DNA from: Chloroflexota bacterium
Lineage (GTDB): Bacteria > Chloroflexota > Chloroflexia > Chloroheliales > Chloroheliaceae
Assembly (NCBI GenBank): GCA_028287745.1
Contig: JAQBPB010000024.1
Coordinates: 1-44,487 of the forward strand
Direction: 5' to 3'
Length of the DNA stretch: 44,487 nucleotides
The position numbers were made by a program, and so were the translations under genes. A model generated the notes under the pieces. It saw nothing but the letters and a program-made list of their open reading frames with translations. It searched no databases and was not told the DNA's origin. Shown here piece by piece: positions 18,089 through 26,343 of this stretch (within the stretch, counting starts at the first letter, position 1; every line of letters starts with the position of its first letter).

Positions 18089-19333
18089 CTACTTCTCGTA
18101 CCGGCTGAAAATCAGCGATACGTTGTGACCGCCAAAGCCAAAAGAGTTGGACATCGCATTGCGCACGTCCTTCTTTTTAGCCTGATTCGGTGTAACGTCC
18201 AGGTCGCACTTCGGGTCGGGGTTCTCGTAGTTGATGGTCGGCGGAATGATCCCCTCATTGATCGACTTAACTGATATAATCGCCTCAATCGCCCCGGCGG
18301 CCCCCAGCAAGTGGCCGGTCATTGATTTAGTGCTGCTTATGCTTACTTCGTAGGCCAGGTCACCCATCGCACCCTTAATCGCGGCCGTTTCGGAGTCTTC
18401 ATTAAGCTTGGTGCTGGTGCCGTGGGCGTTGATGTAGTCAATGTCCCTGGGGGTCAGCCCGGCCTGTTTCATAGCCAGTTTCATGGCCCGGGTCGCGCCT
18501 TCGCCACCTTCTTCCGGCTGGACGATATGGTTGGCGTCATCGGTGCTGCCGTAGCCGGTGACTTCGGCGTAAATCATCGCGCCTCTTTCCAGGGCGTGGT
18601 CCAGGTCTTCCAGGATGACTACCCCGGCTCCTTCGCCCATCACGAATCCGTCGCGCTTGGCATCAAAGGGACGGCTGGCTTTTTCCGGCTCGTCGTTGTT
18701 GGTCGAGAGGGCCTTCATCGAATTGAACCCGGCGACGCTAATCGGCACCAGCGGCGCTTCACTGCCGCCCACGATCATAACATCGGCTTCACCGCGCTTG
18801 ATGATTTCTACCCCTTCACCGATGGCATGCGCCCCGGTCGAACAGGCCGAAACAACGCAGAAGTTTGTGCCGCGCGCCCCGAACTTCAAGGCTACATGCC
18901 CGCTTGCCATGTTTGGGATCATCATAGGAATCAGGAAAGGGTTGACCCGGCTGGGACCTTTTTCGTAAAGGACTTTAAGTTGTTCGCTCAAGACACCGAT
19001 ACCGCCAATGCCGGTACCGATTACCACACCCACCCGGTTGCGGTTCTCGTCAGTAATTTTAAAGTTGCTGCTTTTTATAGCTTCCACCGAGGCGGCCACC
19101 GCGAATTGCGCGTAGCGGTCCATCCGGCGGGCGTCCTTTTTGTCTACCCCGAATTCTTCCGGCTTGAAATTTTTGACTTCTCCACCAATCTGCGTATCAA
19201 AGCCCGTGGTATCAAAGAGGGTGATCCGACCAATGCCGGTTTTGCCTGCGACTAAATTTGCCCAACTTTCCTCTACACTGTTGCCCACCGGGGAAATCAT
19301 TCCCATCCCGGTAATTACTACTCTTTTAGCCAT
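18089..19333 (-). CDS. fabF: FabF, beta-ketoacyl-ACP synthase II
   Basis: FabF catalyses the condensation of malonyl-ACP with acyl-ACP in type II fatty acid synthesis. The 414-residue length is standard. The catalytic triad is complete: Cys164 in VSACSTGAHA, His304 in NAHGTSTKLNE and His341 in MTGHLLGAAGA; Lys336 in SSTKSMTG is also present. Two His residues separate it from FabH-type (KAS III) enzymes. GAGGGAGAAC precedes the ATG at 19333. It stands alone here, with no acpP, fabG or fabD gene next to it, unlike the usual fab cluster, and ends in front of a strong terminator. Confidence 0.95.
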   Translation of the reverse strand: MAKRVVITGMGMISPVGNSVEESWANLVAGKTGIGRITLFDTTGFDTQIGGEVKNFKPEEFGVDKKDARRMDRYAQFAVAASVEAIKSSNFKITDENRNRVGVVIGTGIGGIGVLSEQLKVLYEKGPSRVNPFLIPMMIPNMASGHVALKFGARGTNFCVVSACSTGAHAIGEGVEIIKRGEADVMIVGGSEAPLVPISVAGFNSMKALSTNNDEPEKASRPFDAKRDGFVMGEGAGVVILEDLDHALERGAMIYAEVTGYGSTDDANHIVQPEEGGEGATRAMKLAMKQAGLTPRDIDYINAHGTSTKLNEDSETAAIKGAMGDLAYEVSISSTKSMTGHLLGAAGAIEAIISVKSINEGIIPPTINYENPDPKCDLDVTPNQAKKKDVRNAMSNSFGFGGHNVSLIFSRYEK

Positions 19334-19757
19334 GTTCTCCCTCGCTAAATTTCCAATCTCGGAAATTCCCTGCCCATTAGTTCAGGTTGATTACAATAAA
19401 ATGCAGTTGGTTTCAAATAATAATTATTTTGTTGCCAGTAAATTAATCTTGCAAAGCAGTTAAACGCCGGGAAAGTACTATAGCACGCCGGGCCTCCCTT
19501 GAGCAAATCGGCCTCAGAATTTAAGCAGTTTGACCTTTAGTCGTTCCCTTTTATAGGCAATTTTGCCGGAAATACTTATTATGAGAATAACCCATTGCCA
19601 TTCAGTTTTTCACTTGTTCTAATAAAATATATAAAACAACTTAACCCTGCGCTTATCATTATCAACAATTAGTGGATAATTCAGCCAGGTATCGTATGCC
19701 CACACTCTAAAATGGTACTCAATCTCGAATTCAGGCAAAAAGTGCCGCCTGGCCTTA
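19334..19757. other. fabF / ftsK-like divergent intergenic region
   Basis: About 420 AT-rich bases. No gene is seen. A TTGACC (19530-19535) and TATAGG (19552-19557) with a 16-base spacer could drive a short transcript to the right, but nothing recognisable follows. No clear promoter for fabF was found; TTGCAA-17-CAAAAT on the minus strand near 19425-19455 is the best weak match. Confidence 0.3.
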
Positions 19758-19786
19758 TTGACATAGTACAGATGTTCTAGTAGAAT
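19758..19786 (+). promoter_or_regulatory. strong predicted promoter for the FtsK-like gene
   Basis: TTGACA (19758-19763), 17-base spacer, TAGAAT (19781-19786). Expected transcript start is near 19793, giving a short leader before the ATG at 19829. Confidence 0.7.
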
Positions 19787-19828
19787 TTCTTAGGACATAG
19801 GTTCTAATTATTCAAAGAGGACTTGCTA

Positions 19829-21460
19829 ATGCGTTCCCTTCTCGATCACCAGGCCGATGGCATCGAATATACTCTCCATTCCCATGGAATAGAAGCCAGC
19901 GTGGTAGGCGGCAACGTTTCGCCCCGGCTGATTCAATTTCATATCAAGCTGGGTTCCGGAGTTAAGTTCAACCGGGTCTCGGCCCTGTCTGACGAAATGG
20001 CGCTGGCCCTGGGCATAACCCATTGCCGGATTACCCGAGATGGTTATTACGTCAAAGTTGAAGTTCCCAGGCCCGACCCCCAGGCAGTCAGGCTTTTCCC
20101 TTTAATGCAGAACTTGCCGGGGACGATACCTCCTGCCTCACCCATCCTGGGTTTGGACGAAACCGGCGTGCCTTTGCTCTTGCGGATAAATTCGCCGGAC
20201 GTTGCCCATATCCTGATTAGCGGTACCACCGGTAGCGGTAAGACTATCCTGGCCCGCAGCATGATTGCCAGCCTGGCCTTGCAAAATCCGCCCGACCAGC
20301 TTCGCTTGCTCCTGATTGACCCTAAAGGCCGGGGCTACCGGGACTTTAACGGCTTGCCGCACCTGATTTGCCCGGTCGTCACCGATGTGCTGGATGGGCT
20401 GCACCGCCTGAAGTGGGCGGTCCGGCACATGGAAAAGCGGGACGAAAAAGGCATTAGCAGCCCCTGGCTGGTCATTTTTATTGACGAACTGGCCGACCTG
20501 ATTATGGTCGGCGGCAAAGAGATGGAAGTTCAGGTCGCTCGCCTGACCCAGCGTGGCCGGGAAGCGGGCATTCATATTGTCGCCTGTACCCAGAAACCTT
20601 CCGCCCAGGTAATTGGCGGAGTCGCTAAAAGTAATTTCCCTACTCGCCTGGTGGGCCGGGTCGTTTCCCCGGAAGATGCGCGGGTTGCCAGCGGGGTGGC
20701 CGGGAGCGGCGCGGAAAGGCTGATGGGCCGGGGTGACTTCTTGCTGTTCGCACAGGGCGAGTCCATCCGGGTCCAGGGTGCCCATATCAGCCAGGACGAA
20801 ATGTACCAAACGGTAGAGCATCTAAACCAGCAGTACCCCATGGAAGTACGCCAGGCCGCCGGGCAGACTACCGCCTATCACCGGACCGCTTCACCGGGTG
20901 TCCAACCTACGATCAGCCGATCCGGCAGCCAGTCTAAGCGCCAGTTTTCCAGGGCCCAGGAAGTTTACTCGGCCGGTATTGCCGGTATTGATGCTACTGA
21001 TGAGATTGGCCCGATTCCGCCCCGGTCGCAACCACAGCAAACAATACCCGCACCGCGTTCCCGGAAGGGTACAGCGGCACAGCGCTACCGGGACGCCTTA
21101 AAAGAAAGCCAGGGCGTATCCGAACGGCTGGAAGCTTATCACCAGACTATCCGGCAACGCAGGCAGCAACCGGCCGGACAGGCTGAAGCAGCCCCTTCTA
21201 AAACGGCATATTCACCGCCAAAACCTAAAACTTATGACCAGGATATCTGGTCCTCCGCCACGGATGACGAGTTTTTAGATGAACTCCTGGCGCAAGGCGC
21301 GGTTGACCGGGACTACGAGGATTTTGAGGAGTACGAAGAACCTTCCCGCCCCACAAGCCCCCGGCCCGCCAAAAGGGGCCAGCCCGCCTTTGATGACAGC
21401 CAGGATTTCGTAAAGAATATGCAGACCCGGCGCAGCCATTCATTTAAAATCGGATCTTAA
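19829..21460 (+). CDS. soluble FtsK/SpoIIIE-type DNA translocase ATPase
   Basis: A 543-residue protein containing the FtsK/SpoIIIE motor: a short alpha-like region (residues 1-110), Walker A GTTGSGKT at 132-139, LLLIDPKGRGYRDF, Walker B VIFIDELADL at about 214-223, TQRGREAGIHIVACTQKPS, then NFPTRLVGRV and GRGDFLL. These are classic for FtsK motors. It lacks the four N-terminal membrane helices and I see no C-terminal gamma winged helix; the last 200 residues are low-complexity, Gln/Arg/Pro-rich, with acidic patches (YEDFEEYEE). The ATG at 19829 has AGAGG eight bases upstream; the TTG six bases earlier is too close. The next gene, twelve bases on, encodes a small membrane protein that could anchor it. 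It may be a chromosome- or plasmid-handling motor rather than the cell's main FtsK. Confidence 0.88.
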   Translation: MRSLLDHQADGIEYTLHSHGIEASVVGGNVSPRLIQFHIKLGSGVKFNRVSALSDEMALALGITHCRITRDGYYVKVEVPRPDPQAVRLFPLMQNLPGTIPPASPILGLDETGVPLLLRINSPDVAHILISGTTGSGKTILARSMIASLALQNPPDQLRLLLIDPKGRGYRDFNGLPHLICPVVTDVLDGLHRLKWAVRHMEKRDEKGISSPWLVIFIDELADLIMVGGKEMEVQVARLTQRGREAGIHIVACTQKPSAQVIGGVAKSNFPTRLVGRVVSPEDARVASGVAGSGAERLMGRGDFLLFAQGESIRVQGAHISQDEMYQTVEHLNQQYPMEVRQAAGQTTAYHRTASPGVQPTISRSGSQSKRQFSRAQEVYSAGIAGIDATDEIGPIPPRSQPQQTIPAPRSRKGTAAQRYRDALKESQGVSERLEAYHQTIRQRRQQPAGQAEAAPSKTAYSPPKPKTYDQDIWSSATDDEFLDELLAQGAVDRDYEDFEEYEEPSRPTSPRPAKRGQPAFDDSQDFVKNMQTRRSHSFKIGS

Positions 21461-21472
21461 CAGGAGCTAGTA

Positions 21473-22162
21473 ATGAAGAAGTTGTTTGGAAGTTTAATGC
21501 TGGGCTTTGGGGCCGCGCTGGGCGTTTTTGTAGCCCTGGCAATGCCGCCGGGCGGGTGGGGGGTTGCGGTTGGCGTGAGTCTGGGCTTGCTGGGCTGCTT
21601 GCCACTCCTGTTAATAATGATGATGCTGGTCGGGCGCGGCCACACCGGCCGCCGAAACCAGGTCCATGGCGAGTCACAACCGGTCATTATTATCCAGCAG
21701 CCTACCGGTTACGACCCCTACGGCTATGACCATTACGCGGTCCCGGCCCAGTCCCATGGGCACGGGTACCTGTCCGAACCGGATTATTATGAACCGGTCC
21801 GGCAGCGCCGGTTGCGGCCCGAAGTAACCCAGGAATATGACCGCTTGCCTTCGGCCCGCCGCCAAAGCCAGTACCCGGCCTACTTCCAGCCGGAGATGGC
21901 TTACCCGGCCCAGGATTATTATGGCGGTGATTATTACGAGCAGCCGGAAGAAGAAGCTTATTACTATGCCACTCCCCAGCCGCAACCCACCCATTTTGAC
22001 GCCTATTATGGCCCCCGTACCGCCCAGCCCCTTGCTTATAGCGCTGAATATGAAGCCCCGGAGCGGTTCCAGGCGGCCCCGGCCCGCCGCTCAATGCGCG
22101 GTCCTTCCCGGCGTGAAGAAGCGGTCGAGGCTGAATACCGCACCATTGGCGATAGCGATTAG
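21473..22162 (+). CDS. two-helix membrane protein with Tyr-rich cytoplasmic tail
   Basis: A 229-residue protein of unknown family, cotranscribed with the FtsK-like gene (twelve-base gap, AGGAG before the ATG). Residues about 5-24 and 29-52 are hydrophobic helices joined by PPGGWG. The rest, about 150 residues, is disordered in appearance and contains all 23 tyrosines, often in pairs or triplets (DYYGGDYYEQ, EAYYYATP), plus many Pro, Gln and Arg. Such a tail could mediate phase separation, be phosphorylated, or recruit the soluble ATPase to the membrane; none of this is shown by sequence. The tail ends in a mixed-charge segment (SRREEAVEAEYRT). Confidence 0.75.
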   Translation: MKKLFGSLMLGFGAALGVFVALAMPPGGWGVAVGVSLGLLGCLPLLLIMMMLVGRGHTGRRNQVHGESQPVIIIQQPTGYDPYGYDHYAVPAQSHGHGYLSEPDYYEPVRQRRLRPEVTQEYDRLPSARRQSQYPAYFQPEMAYPAQDYYGGDYYEQPEEEAYYYATPQPQPTHFDAYYGPRTAQPLAYSAEYEAPERFQAAPARRSMRGPSRREEAVEAEYRTIGDSD

Positions 22163-22567
22163 ACCAGGCTTGCGTTTCTCCAGGTTACAAATCGAAATGG
22201 TTGCGAATCTGCTGTCCCACCTGTAAAACATGTCGATTTACAAAGTTACTCTTTCAACTCAATGAGCATGCCGGTTGGGAAAATCCGACCGGCAAATTCT
22301 TTGAATAATAGAATCATATTAGATTCTTTCCAGGTCTTTGGTTAAATCCGGACTTGGGTGTATAATAGTAAAGTGTGCGGGCGCAACCGTAACAGTCGCT
22401 CAAAAGCACTTTAAAAGCGATCTAAAGCGTAATACCTGTTTTAACAACTGCCCAAACTCTTTACCGTATTCCTCTTTATTGATTGTTTTGATTTCCCTGA
22501 GTGGATATAAATTTAAGTCTCGCTTTTACTGAAAGCTAGAGGCTGAAGAAAGGTTAGTTTAGCCAGC
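22163..22567. other. intergenic region and leader of the CpXC gene
   Basis: About 400 bases. A hairpin TGCCGGTTGG / CCGACCGGCA (22269-22294) lies past the Tyr-rich gene but lacks a T run. A promoter at 22338 implies a leader of about 190 bases for the next gene. I looked for known riboswitch cores in that leader and recognised none. Confidence 0.4.
22338..22366 (+). promoter_or_regulatory. predicted promoter for the CpXC gene
   Basis: TTGGTT (22338-22343), 17-base spacer, perfect TATAAT (22361-22366). Confidence 0.5.
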
Positions 22568-23293
22568 ATGTCCCAAGCTTTAGAACTATCGCTTACTTGC
22601 CCCCAATGTAGCACCGAGTTTAGTCATCCCGCCCACACTGTGGTTGATATGGCCGATGAAGCCGACAGCGAAGCGCTCTGGCAATTGCAAAATGGCTCAC
22701 TAAATAAGGTGTCCTGCCCCAACTGCCAGGCTGGCGGGATTATCCCGGTCCCTGTTGTCCTGAACGTGCCCGAGCAGCAGATGTTACTGGTCTTTACGCC
22801 GGGCGCTTCTCAGATGGATGAGGATCAGCTTTCCGAAGCTATCGGCCCGGTCTTGCAGCCTTTCTTGAGCAGCGTACCTGAAGAAAAACAGGCCGAATAC
22901 ATGTTCCGCCCGATTATTACGGACGACCCGGCTGCTTTACAGCAGGCCGCTTTAGGCCAGTTATCCGGCGCCGACATTATCGGTGATGCGGACGACGCCG
23001 AATTTGATGAAGATGGCGACGATGATGACGATGCGACCGAAGAAGAATTAAGCCCGGAAGAGCAGCAAGACCTGTCGGCCCGGATGGGCCTGCTGCAGCA
23101 GCTCTTTACGGCCCAGGACAGCCTGGAACGGATTAGCCTGATGCGGGCTTCCGGCGACCTGGTGGACGACCTTTACCTGGAAGTTATCGCCCTGGTGACC
23201 GAGCAGGCCGAACAGGCCCAGCCGGAACTGATTCCGACCCTCCAGAAGATGATGAACGAAGCCGAAGTATTCATCGCTTCCAGCAATAATTAG
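22568..23293 (+). CDS. CpXC-domain protein
   Basis: A 241-residue cytoplasmic protein whose N-terminus carries two Cys-Pro-x-Cys-like knuckles, TCPQCSTEF (near residues 10-18) and SCPNCQAGG (near 49-57), with the spacing of the CpXC domain, a putative zinc-binding domain of unknown role. The second half has a strongly acidic stretch (about 138-165, Asp/Glu-rich) followed by helical segments (QQDLSARMGLLQQLF, LYLEVIALVTEQAEQ). It stands alone between its own promoter and a terminator. The function is not known; metal binding is expected from the four cysteines. Confidence 0.78.
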   Translation: MSQALELSLTCPQCSTEFSHPAHTVVDMADEADSEALWQLQNGSLNKVSCPNCQAGGIIPVPVVLNVPEQQMLLVFTPGASQMDEDQLSEAIGPVLQPFLSSVPEEKQAEYMFRPIITDDPAALQQAALGQLSGADIIGDADDAEFDEDGDDDDDATEEELSPEEQQDLSARMGLLQQLFTAQDSLERISLMRASGDLVDDLYLEVIALVTEQAEQAQPELIPTLQKMMNEAEVFIASSNN

Positions 23294-23302
23294 TTTTAGA
23301 AG

Positions 23303-23339
23303 AAAAAAGGCCGTGGGTGCTTTCTCCCGGCCTTTTTTT
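23303..23339. terminator. bidirectional terminator between CpXC gene and larC
   Basis: An 11-bp stem AAAAAAGGCCG / CGGCCTTTTTT (23303-23313, 23328-23338) with T runs in both directions; it sits between two convergent genes. Confidence 0.87.
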
Positions 23340-23386
23340 ATTCATTAACTTTTTATGCGTGTGCCCGATAAACAGGGCTGTCCTGG

Positions 23387-25003
23387 TTAGTTTATGACGA
23401 CAAAATCACGAGCAGCCCGGCGCACTTCCTCGTATACCTCGCGCCAGGGACGGCCGGAATTACGGGCCAGGGCGGCCACGCTGTCGTACTCGGGGACTGC
23501 GTCAACGATGGTACCGTTGACTATTTTTAGCTTGACCTGGGCTGAACCGCCCGCAACCGCCACCTGGCGGAATTGCCGCCCGGTAGTGTAGCGGCCCATC
23601 CGGTAACAGCGCACCCCAAAGGTGCTGCTTTCTTTGATAATCAGGGCAGCCAGACGCGCTTCGTCCTGGGGGTGGGCTACCACGCTTAACTTGGTGGCGG
23701 GCCGGTTCTTTTTCATCAATATTGGCGTGAAGTAAACATCCAGGGCTTTTGCGGCCAGCAGCCGTTCCATCAAATAGCCCAACCCTTCGGCGGTCATATC
23801 ATCAAGGTTGGTTTCGATCAGGCTGACTTCGCCATGCCCGTAGAAAGTTTCCTGGCCGTCTACAATTTCCGGCCCGGTATGGCTTGCGCCTTCTTTGACC
23901 GGGTGGTTGTGGCGGGGCTGATTTTCGGACTGGAGGTGTCCATTATCAAAGGCGTTGGCCGGGTTGGATTTCCCATTGGACTTGTTTGAGTGTCCTGCCT
24001 GACCGTGACTGTGCGGGTGGCTGTGCCCACCTTCCTCATGGGAATGGGTAAGCGGGTGACCTTCTTCATGCGATTGGTAAAGCACTTCTTCGTGGGAATG
24101 GTCGTGTTCGCCCGCATGGGAATGGGTGTGGCTATGGTTATCGTCGTGTGCGTGGGTATGCGGCTGTCCGTCCGCGTGTGAGTGGGCCTGGGTCTGGTTT
24201 TCAAGGGAGGCCGCGACCGCTTCAGGGCTAGCCGCCGGGTTGGCTATTGTATTGCCCAGCCACAGGCGCAAGGCATTCGGCCAGGCAAATTCTTTGCTGC
24301 CAAAGCCGTACCCGGTGCCTTTGAGTGTCATTGATGGGCGGTTGCCCATACCGTGTTTGCAGAGGGCCACCACCAGGGCCGCCCCGGTCGGTGTAATCAT
24401 TTCAGACCGGGCCGGGTATTCCGCCCCATTACTCAGGACTACCGTCGGGGCTAAAGCCGCTCCGGCCTGGGCCAGCAGTTCCAGGGTCGCCGGGGCAGGA
24501 ACCGGCATCAGGCCATGGGCCGCCCGCACAAACCCGCTGCCGACCGGCAATGGGCTACAATAAAACTCGGTTACGTCAAAATACTCGAACCCGATACAGG
24601 AGCCGACAATATCAACAATCGCGTCCACCGCCCCAACTTCATGGAAGTGGACCTGGTCCGGCGGCATATTGTGAATCTGGCCCTCGACCTTTGCCAGGCG
24701 CCAGAAGACCGCTATTGCCCTTTCTTTAACCCGGGCCGGTAGCTCGCTCTCGCTGATAATCTTTTCAATGTCAGTTACCGAGCGGTGGACGTGTTCGTGC
24801 TCGTTTTCCAGGTTGACGTCCAGCTTTATCCCGCTGATATGCTGCTGCTCGACCAGCCGTTTTTCAAGCGAAAAGCCGGGGATTGCCAATTTAGCCAGTC
24901 CGGCTTCCAGGTATTCAAGGGGCATTCCCAGGTGCAGCAAGGCCCCAAGCGTCATATCCCCACTAAGGCCGGAGTAAGCATCAAAATATAGCAGGTTAGC
25001 CAT
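23387..25003 (-). CDS. larC: LarC, nickel-pincer cofactor biosynthesis nickel insertase
   Basis: LarC inserts nickel into the pyridinium bis-thiocarboxylate precursor to finish the nickel-pincer nucleotide of lactate racemase and related enzymes. It starts with YFDAYSGLSGDMTLGAL, typical of the family, includes QVHFHEVGAVDAIVDIVG, TPTGAALVVAL, and in the second half ETNLDDMTAEGLGYLMERL, split by normal spacing. It has 538 residues, over 100 more than usual; the excess is a histidine-rich insert at about residues 265-370 with roughly 25 His, probably a nickel store. In Lactobacillus larC is expressed by a frameshift; here it is one open frame. Its ATG overlaps the rlmN stop by eight bases. No larA, larB or larE is in the window. 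Confidence 0.9.
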   Translation of the reverse strand: MANLLYFDAYSGLSGDMTLGALLHLGMPLEYLEAGLAKLAIPGFSLEKRLVEQQHISGIKLDVNLENEHEHVHRSVTDIEKIISESELPARVKERAIAVFWRLAKVEGQIHNMPPDQVHFHEVGAVDAIVDIVGSCIGFEYFDVTEFYCSPLPVGSGFVRAAHGLMPVPAPATLELLAQAGAALAPTVVLSNGAEYPARSEMITPTGAALVVALCKHGMGNRPSMTLKGTGYGFGSKEFAWPNALRLWLGNTIANPAASPEAVAASLENQTQAHSHADGQPHTHAHDDNHSHTHSHAGEHDHSHEEVLYQSHEEGHPLTHSHEEGGHSHPHSHGQAGHSNKSNGKSNPANAFDNGHLQSENQPRHNHPVKEGASHTGPEIVDGQETFYGHGEVSLIETNLDDMTAEGLGYLMERLLAAKALDVYFTPILMKKNRPATKLSVVAHPQDEARLAALIIKESSTFGVRCYRMGRYTTGRQFRQVAVAGGSAQVKLKIVNGTIVDAVPEYDSVAALARNSGRPWREVYEEVRRAARDFVVIN

Positions 25004-26231
25004 TGTTCGAATTATCTCTGGCGACTTTTGCCGCCCGTTTCAGTTCGGTAGCGTCTTTTTCAACTTTTAACTGGCCGCAAGCGGCCTGGATATCCCGGCC
25101 CTTTTCAAAGCGCACGCTGTTTGGAATGCCAAACTGGTCCAGTTCGGCCTGGAAGGCTTTGACCTGTTCCCCGGTCGAGCCGCGCTGCTTGCTGCCTGGC
25201 ACCGGGTTCATGGGGATGAGATTTACGTGGCACAACATGCCGTGCAGTAACCTGCCCAGTTCGCGGGCCGCCGCCGGGCTGTCGTTCTGGCCTTCTACCA
25301 GGGTGTATTCGAAACTGACCCGGCGGTTGCTCTTATCGATGTAATCGCGGCAGGCTTGAATCAGGTCGGCGACCGGGAAGCGGTTATTCACCGGCAGCAT
25401 CGAACTGCGCAGGGTGTCGTTCGCCGCGTGGAGTGAAATAGCCAGGTTTACCGGCAAATCTTCTTCGGCGAAACGCCGGATCATCGGGACCAATCCCACT
25501 GTCGAAACTGTCATCTTGCGGGCGCCCATATTCAGGCCCACCGGGTCGTGAAAGCGCCGGATGGATTTCCAAAGGTTTACATAATTCGCAAGCGGCTCGC
25601 CCATGCCCATAAAGACCAGGTTCGATACTCGCTTGTGACCCATAGCGGACGGGTCAGGTATGTACGAAAGGTATCTTTCAAAGTGCAGGACCTGTTGGAC
25701 AATCTCACCGGCCTGTAGATTTCTGAAAAGGCCCAGTTGTCCGGTTGCACAGAAGGTGCAGCCCATGGCGCAGCCCGCCTGGGTCGAAACACAGACCGTC
25801 GCCCGGTCCGGGTATAGCATCAAAACACTTTCGATTTCGGCACCGTCGGCCAGCCGGAAAAGCACCTTGCGGGTCTGGCCGTCCCCGGCCACTTTCTCTA
25901 TAACCACTTCCAAAGGGGCCAACGGGGCCAGTTCGGCTAATTTCTGAAGCAGTGCCTTCGGCACGTTGCTCATTTCGCTGTATTCAACCGCGAAATTCTG
26001 GTACAACCAGCCCCAGATTTGTTTGGCCCGGAAAGCCGGGAAGCCTAATTCTTTAACCAGCTCGGTTAATTCCGGCAGGTCGTAATCCAACAAAGAAAGG
26101 CGCGGCTTCCGGGCGGCGTTGAGCGGTATGGCCCCGGCGCGGGGCAAATTAAGAGCTTCTATCGCGGCCAGGTCCCTGGCAAAACCTTCTGATTGGTTAT
26201 TTACTTCTAAAGATGCACTCACTTGTTCCAA
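24996..26231 (-). CDS. rlmN: RlmN, dual-specificity rRNA/tRNA adenine C2 methyltransferase
   Basis: RlmN is a radical SAM enzyme that methylates C2 of A2503 in 23S rRNA and A37 in some tRNAs. The cluster motif CAMGCTFC (Cys154, Cys158, Cys161) follows VCVSTQAG; Cys147 and Cys385 (in AACGQL near the end) correspond to the two cysteines used for methyl transfer in the Escherichia enzyme. FMGMGEPLANY and RVSFEYTLVEGQND are also typical. At 411 residues it is slightly long, with an extended N-terminus. The start is a TTG at 26231 with AGG nearby; a GTG four codons later is an alternative. It overlaps larC, and no clear promoter lies between it and the upstream terminator. Confidence 0.92.
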   Translation of the reverse strand: MEQVSASLEVNNQSEGFARDLAAIEALNLPRAGAIPLNAARKPRLSLLDYDLPELTELVKELGFPAFRAKQIWGWLYQNFAVEYSEMSNVPKALLQKLAELAPLAPLEVVIEKVAGDGQTRKVLFRLADGAEIESVLMLYPDRATVCVSTQAGCAMGCTFCATGQLGLFRNLQAGEIVQQVLHFERYLSYIPDPSAMGHKRVSNLVFMGMGEPLANYVNLWKSIRRFHDPVGLNMGARKMTVSTVGLVPMIRRFAEEDLPVNLAISLHAANDTLRSSMLPVNNRFPVADLIQACRDYIDKSNRRVSFEYTLVEGQNDSPAAARELGRLLHGMLCHVNLIPMNPVPGSKQRGSTGEQVKAFQAELDQFGIPNSVRFEKGRDIQAACGQLKVEKDATELKRAAKVARDNSNNG

Positions 26232-26275
26232 CTTTTACCTGCTTAAAACAGCGTTTTCCACCTGTTTTTTACTAC

Positions 26276-26308
26276 TAAAAAGGTTGCCGGGTCTGAAACC
26301 GGCAACCT
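26276..26308 (-). terminator. terminator after the secreted FN3 protein gene
   Basis: Perfect 10-bp stem AGGTTGCCGG (26281-26290) and CCGGCAACCT (26299-26308), followed on the minus strand by TTTTT. Since rlmN lies just beyond without an obvious promoter, some read-through may feed rlmN and larC. Confidence 0.8.
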
Positions 26309-26343
26309 CTATTATACCATACCACCCGACCCGGTCAGGGGCT

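Noticed and set aside
18422..19255. 277-codon open frame antisense to fabF
   Set aside because: Result of codon bias in GC-rich DNA; fabF on the other strand is complete with its catalytic triad, and the antisense protein resembles nothing I know.
22367..22567. Riboswitch in the leader of the CpXC gene
   Set aside because: The leader is long, but I recognise no conserved aptamer core or terminator switch.
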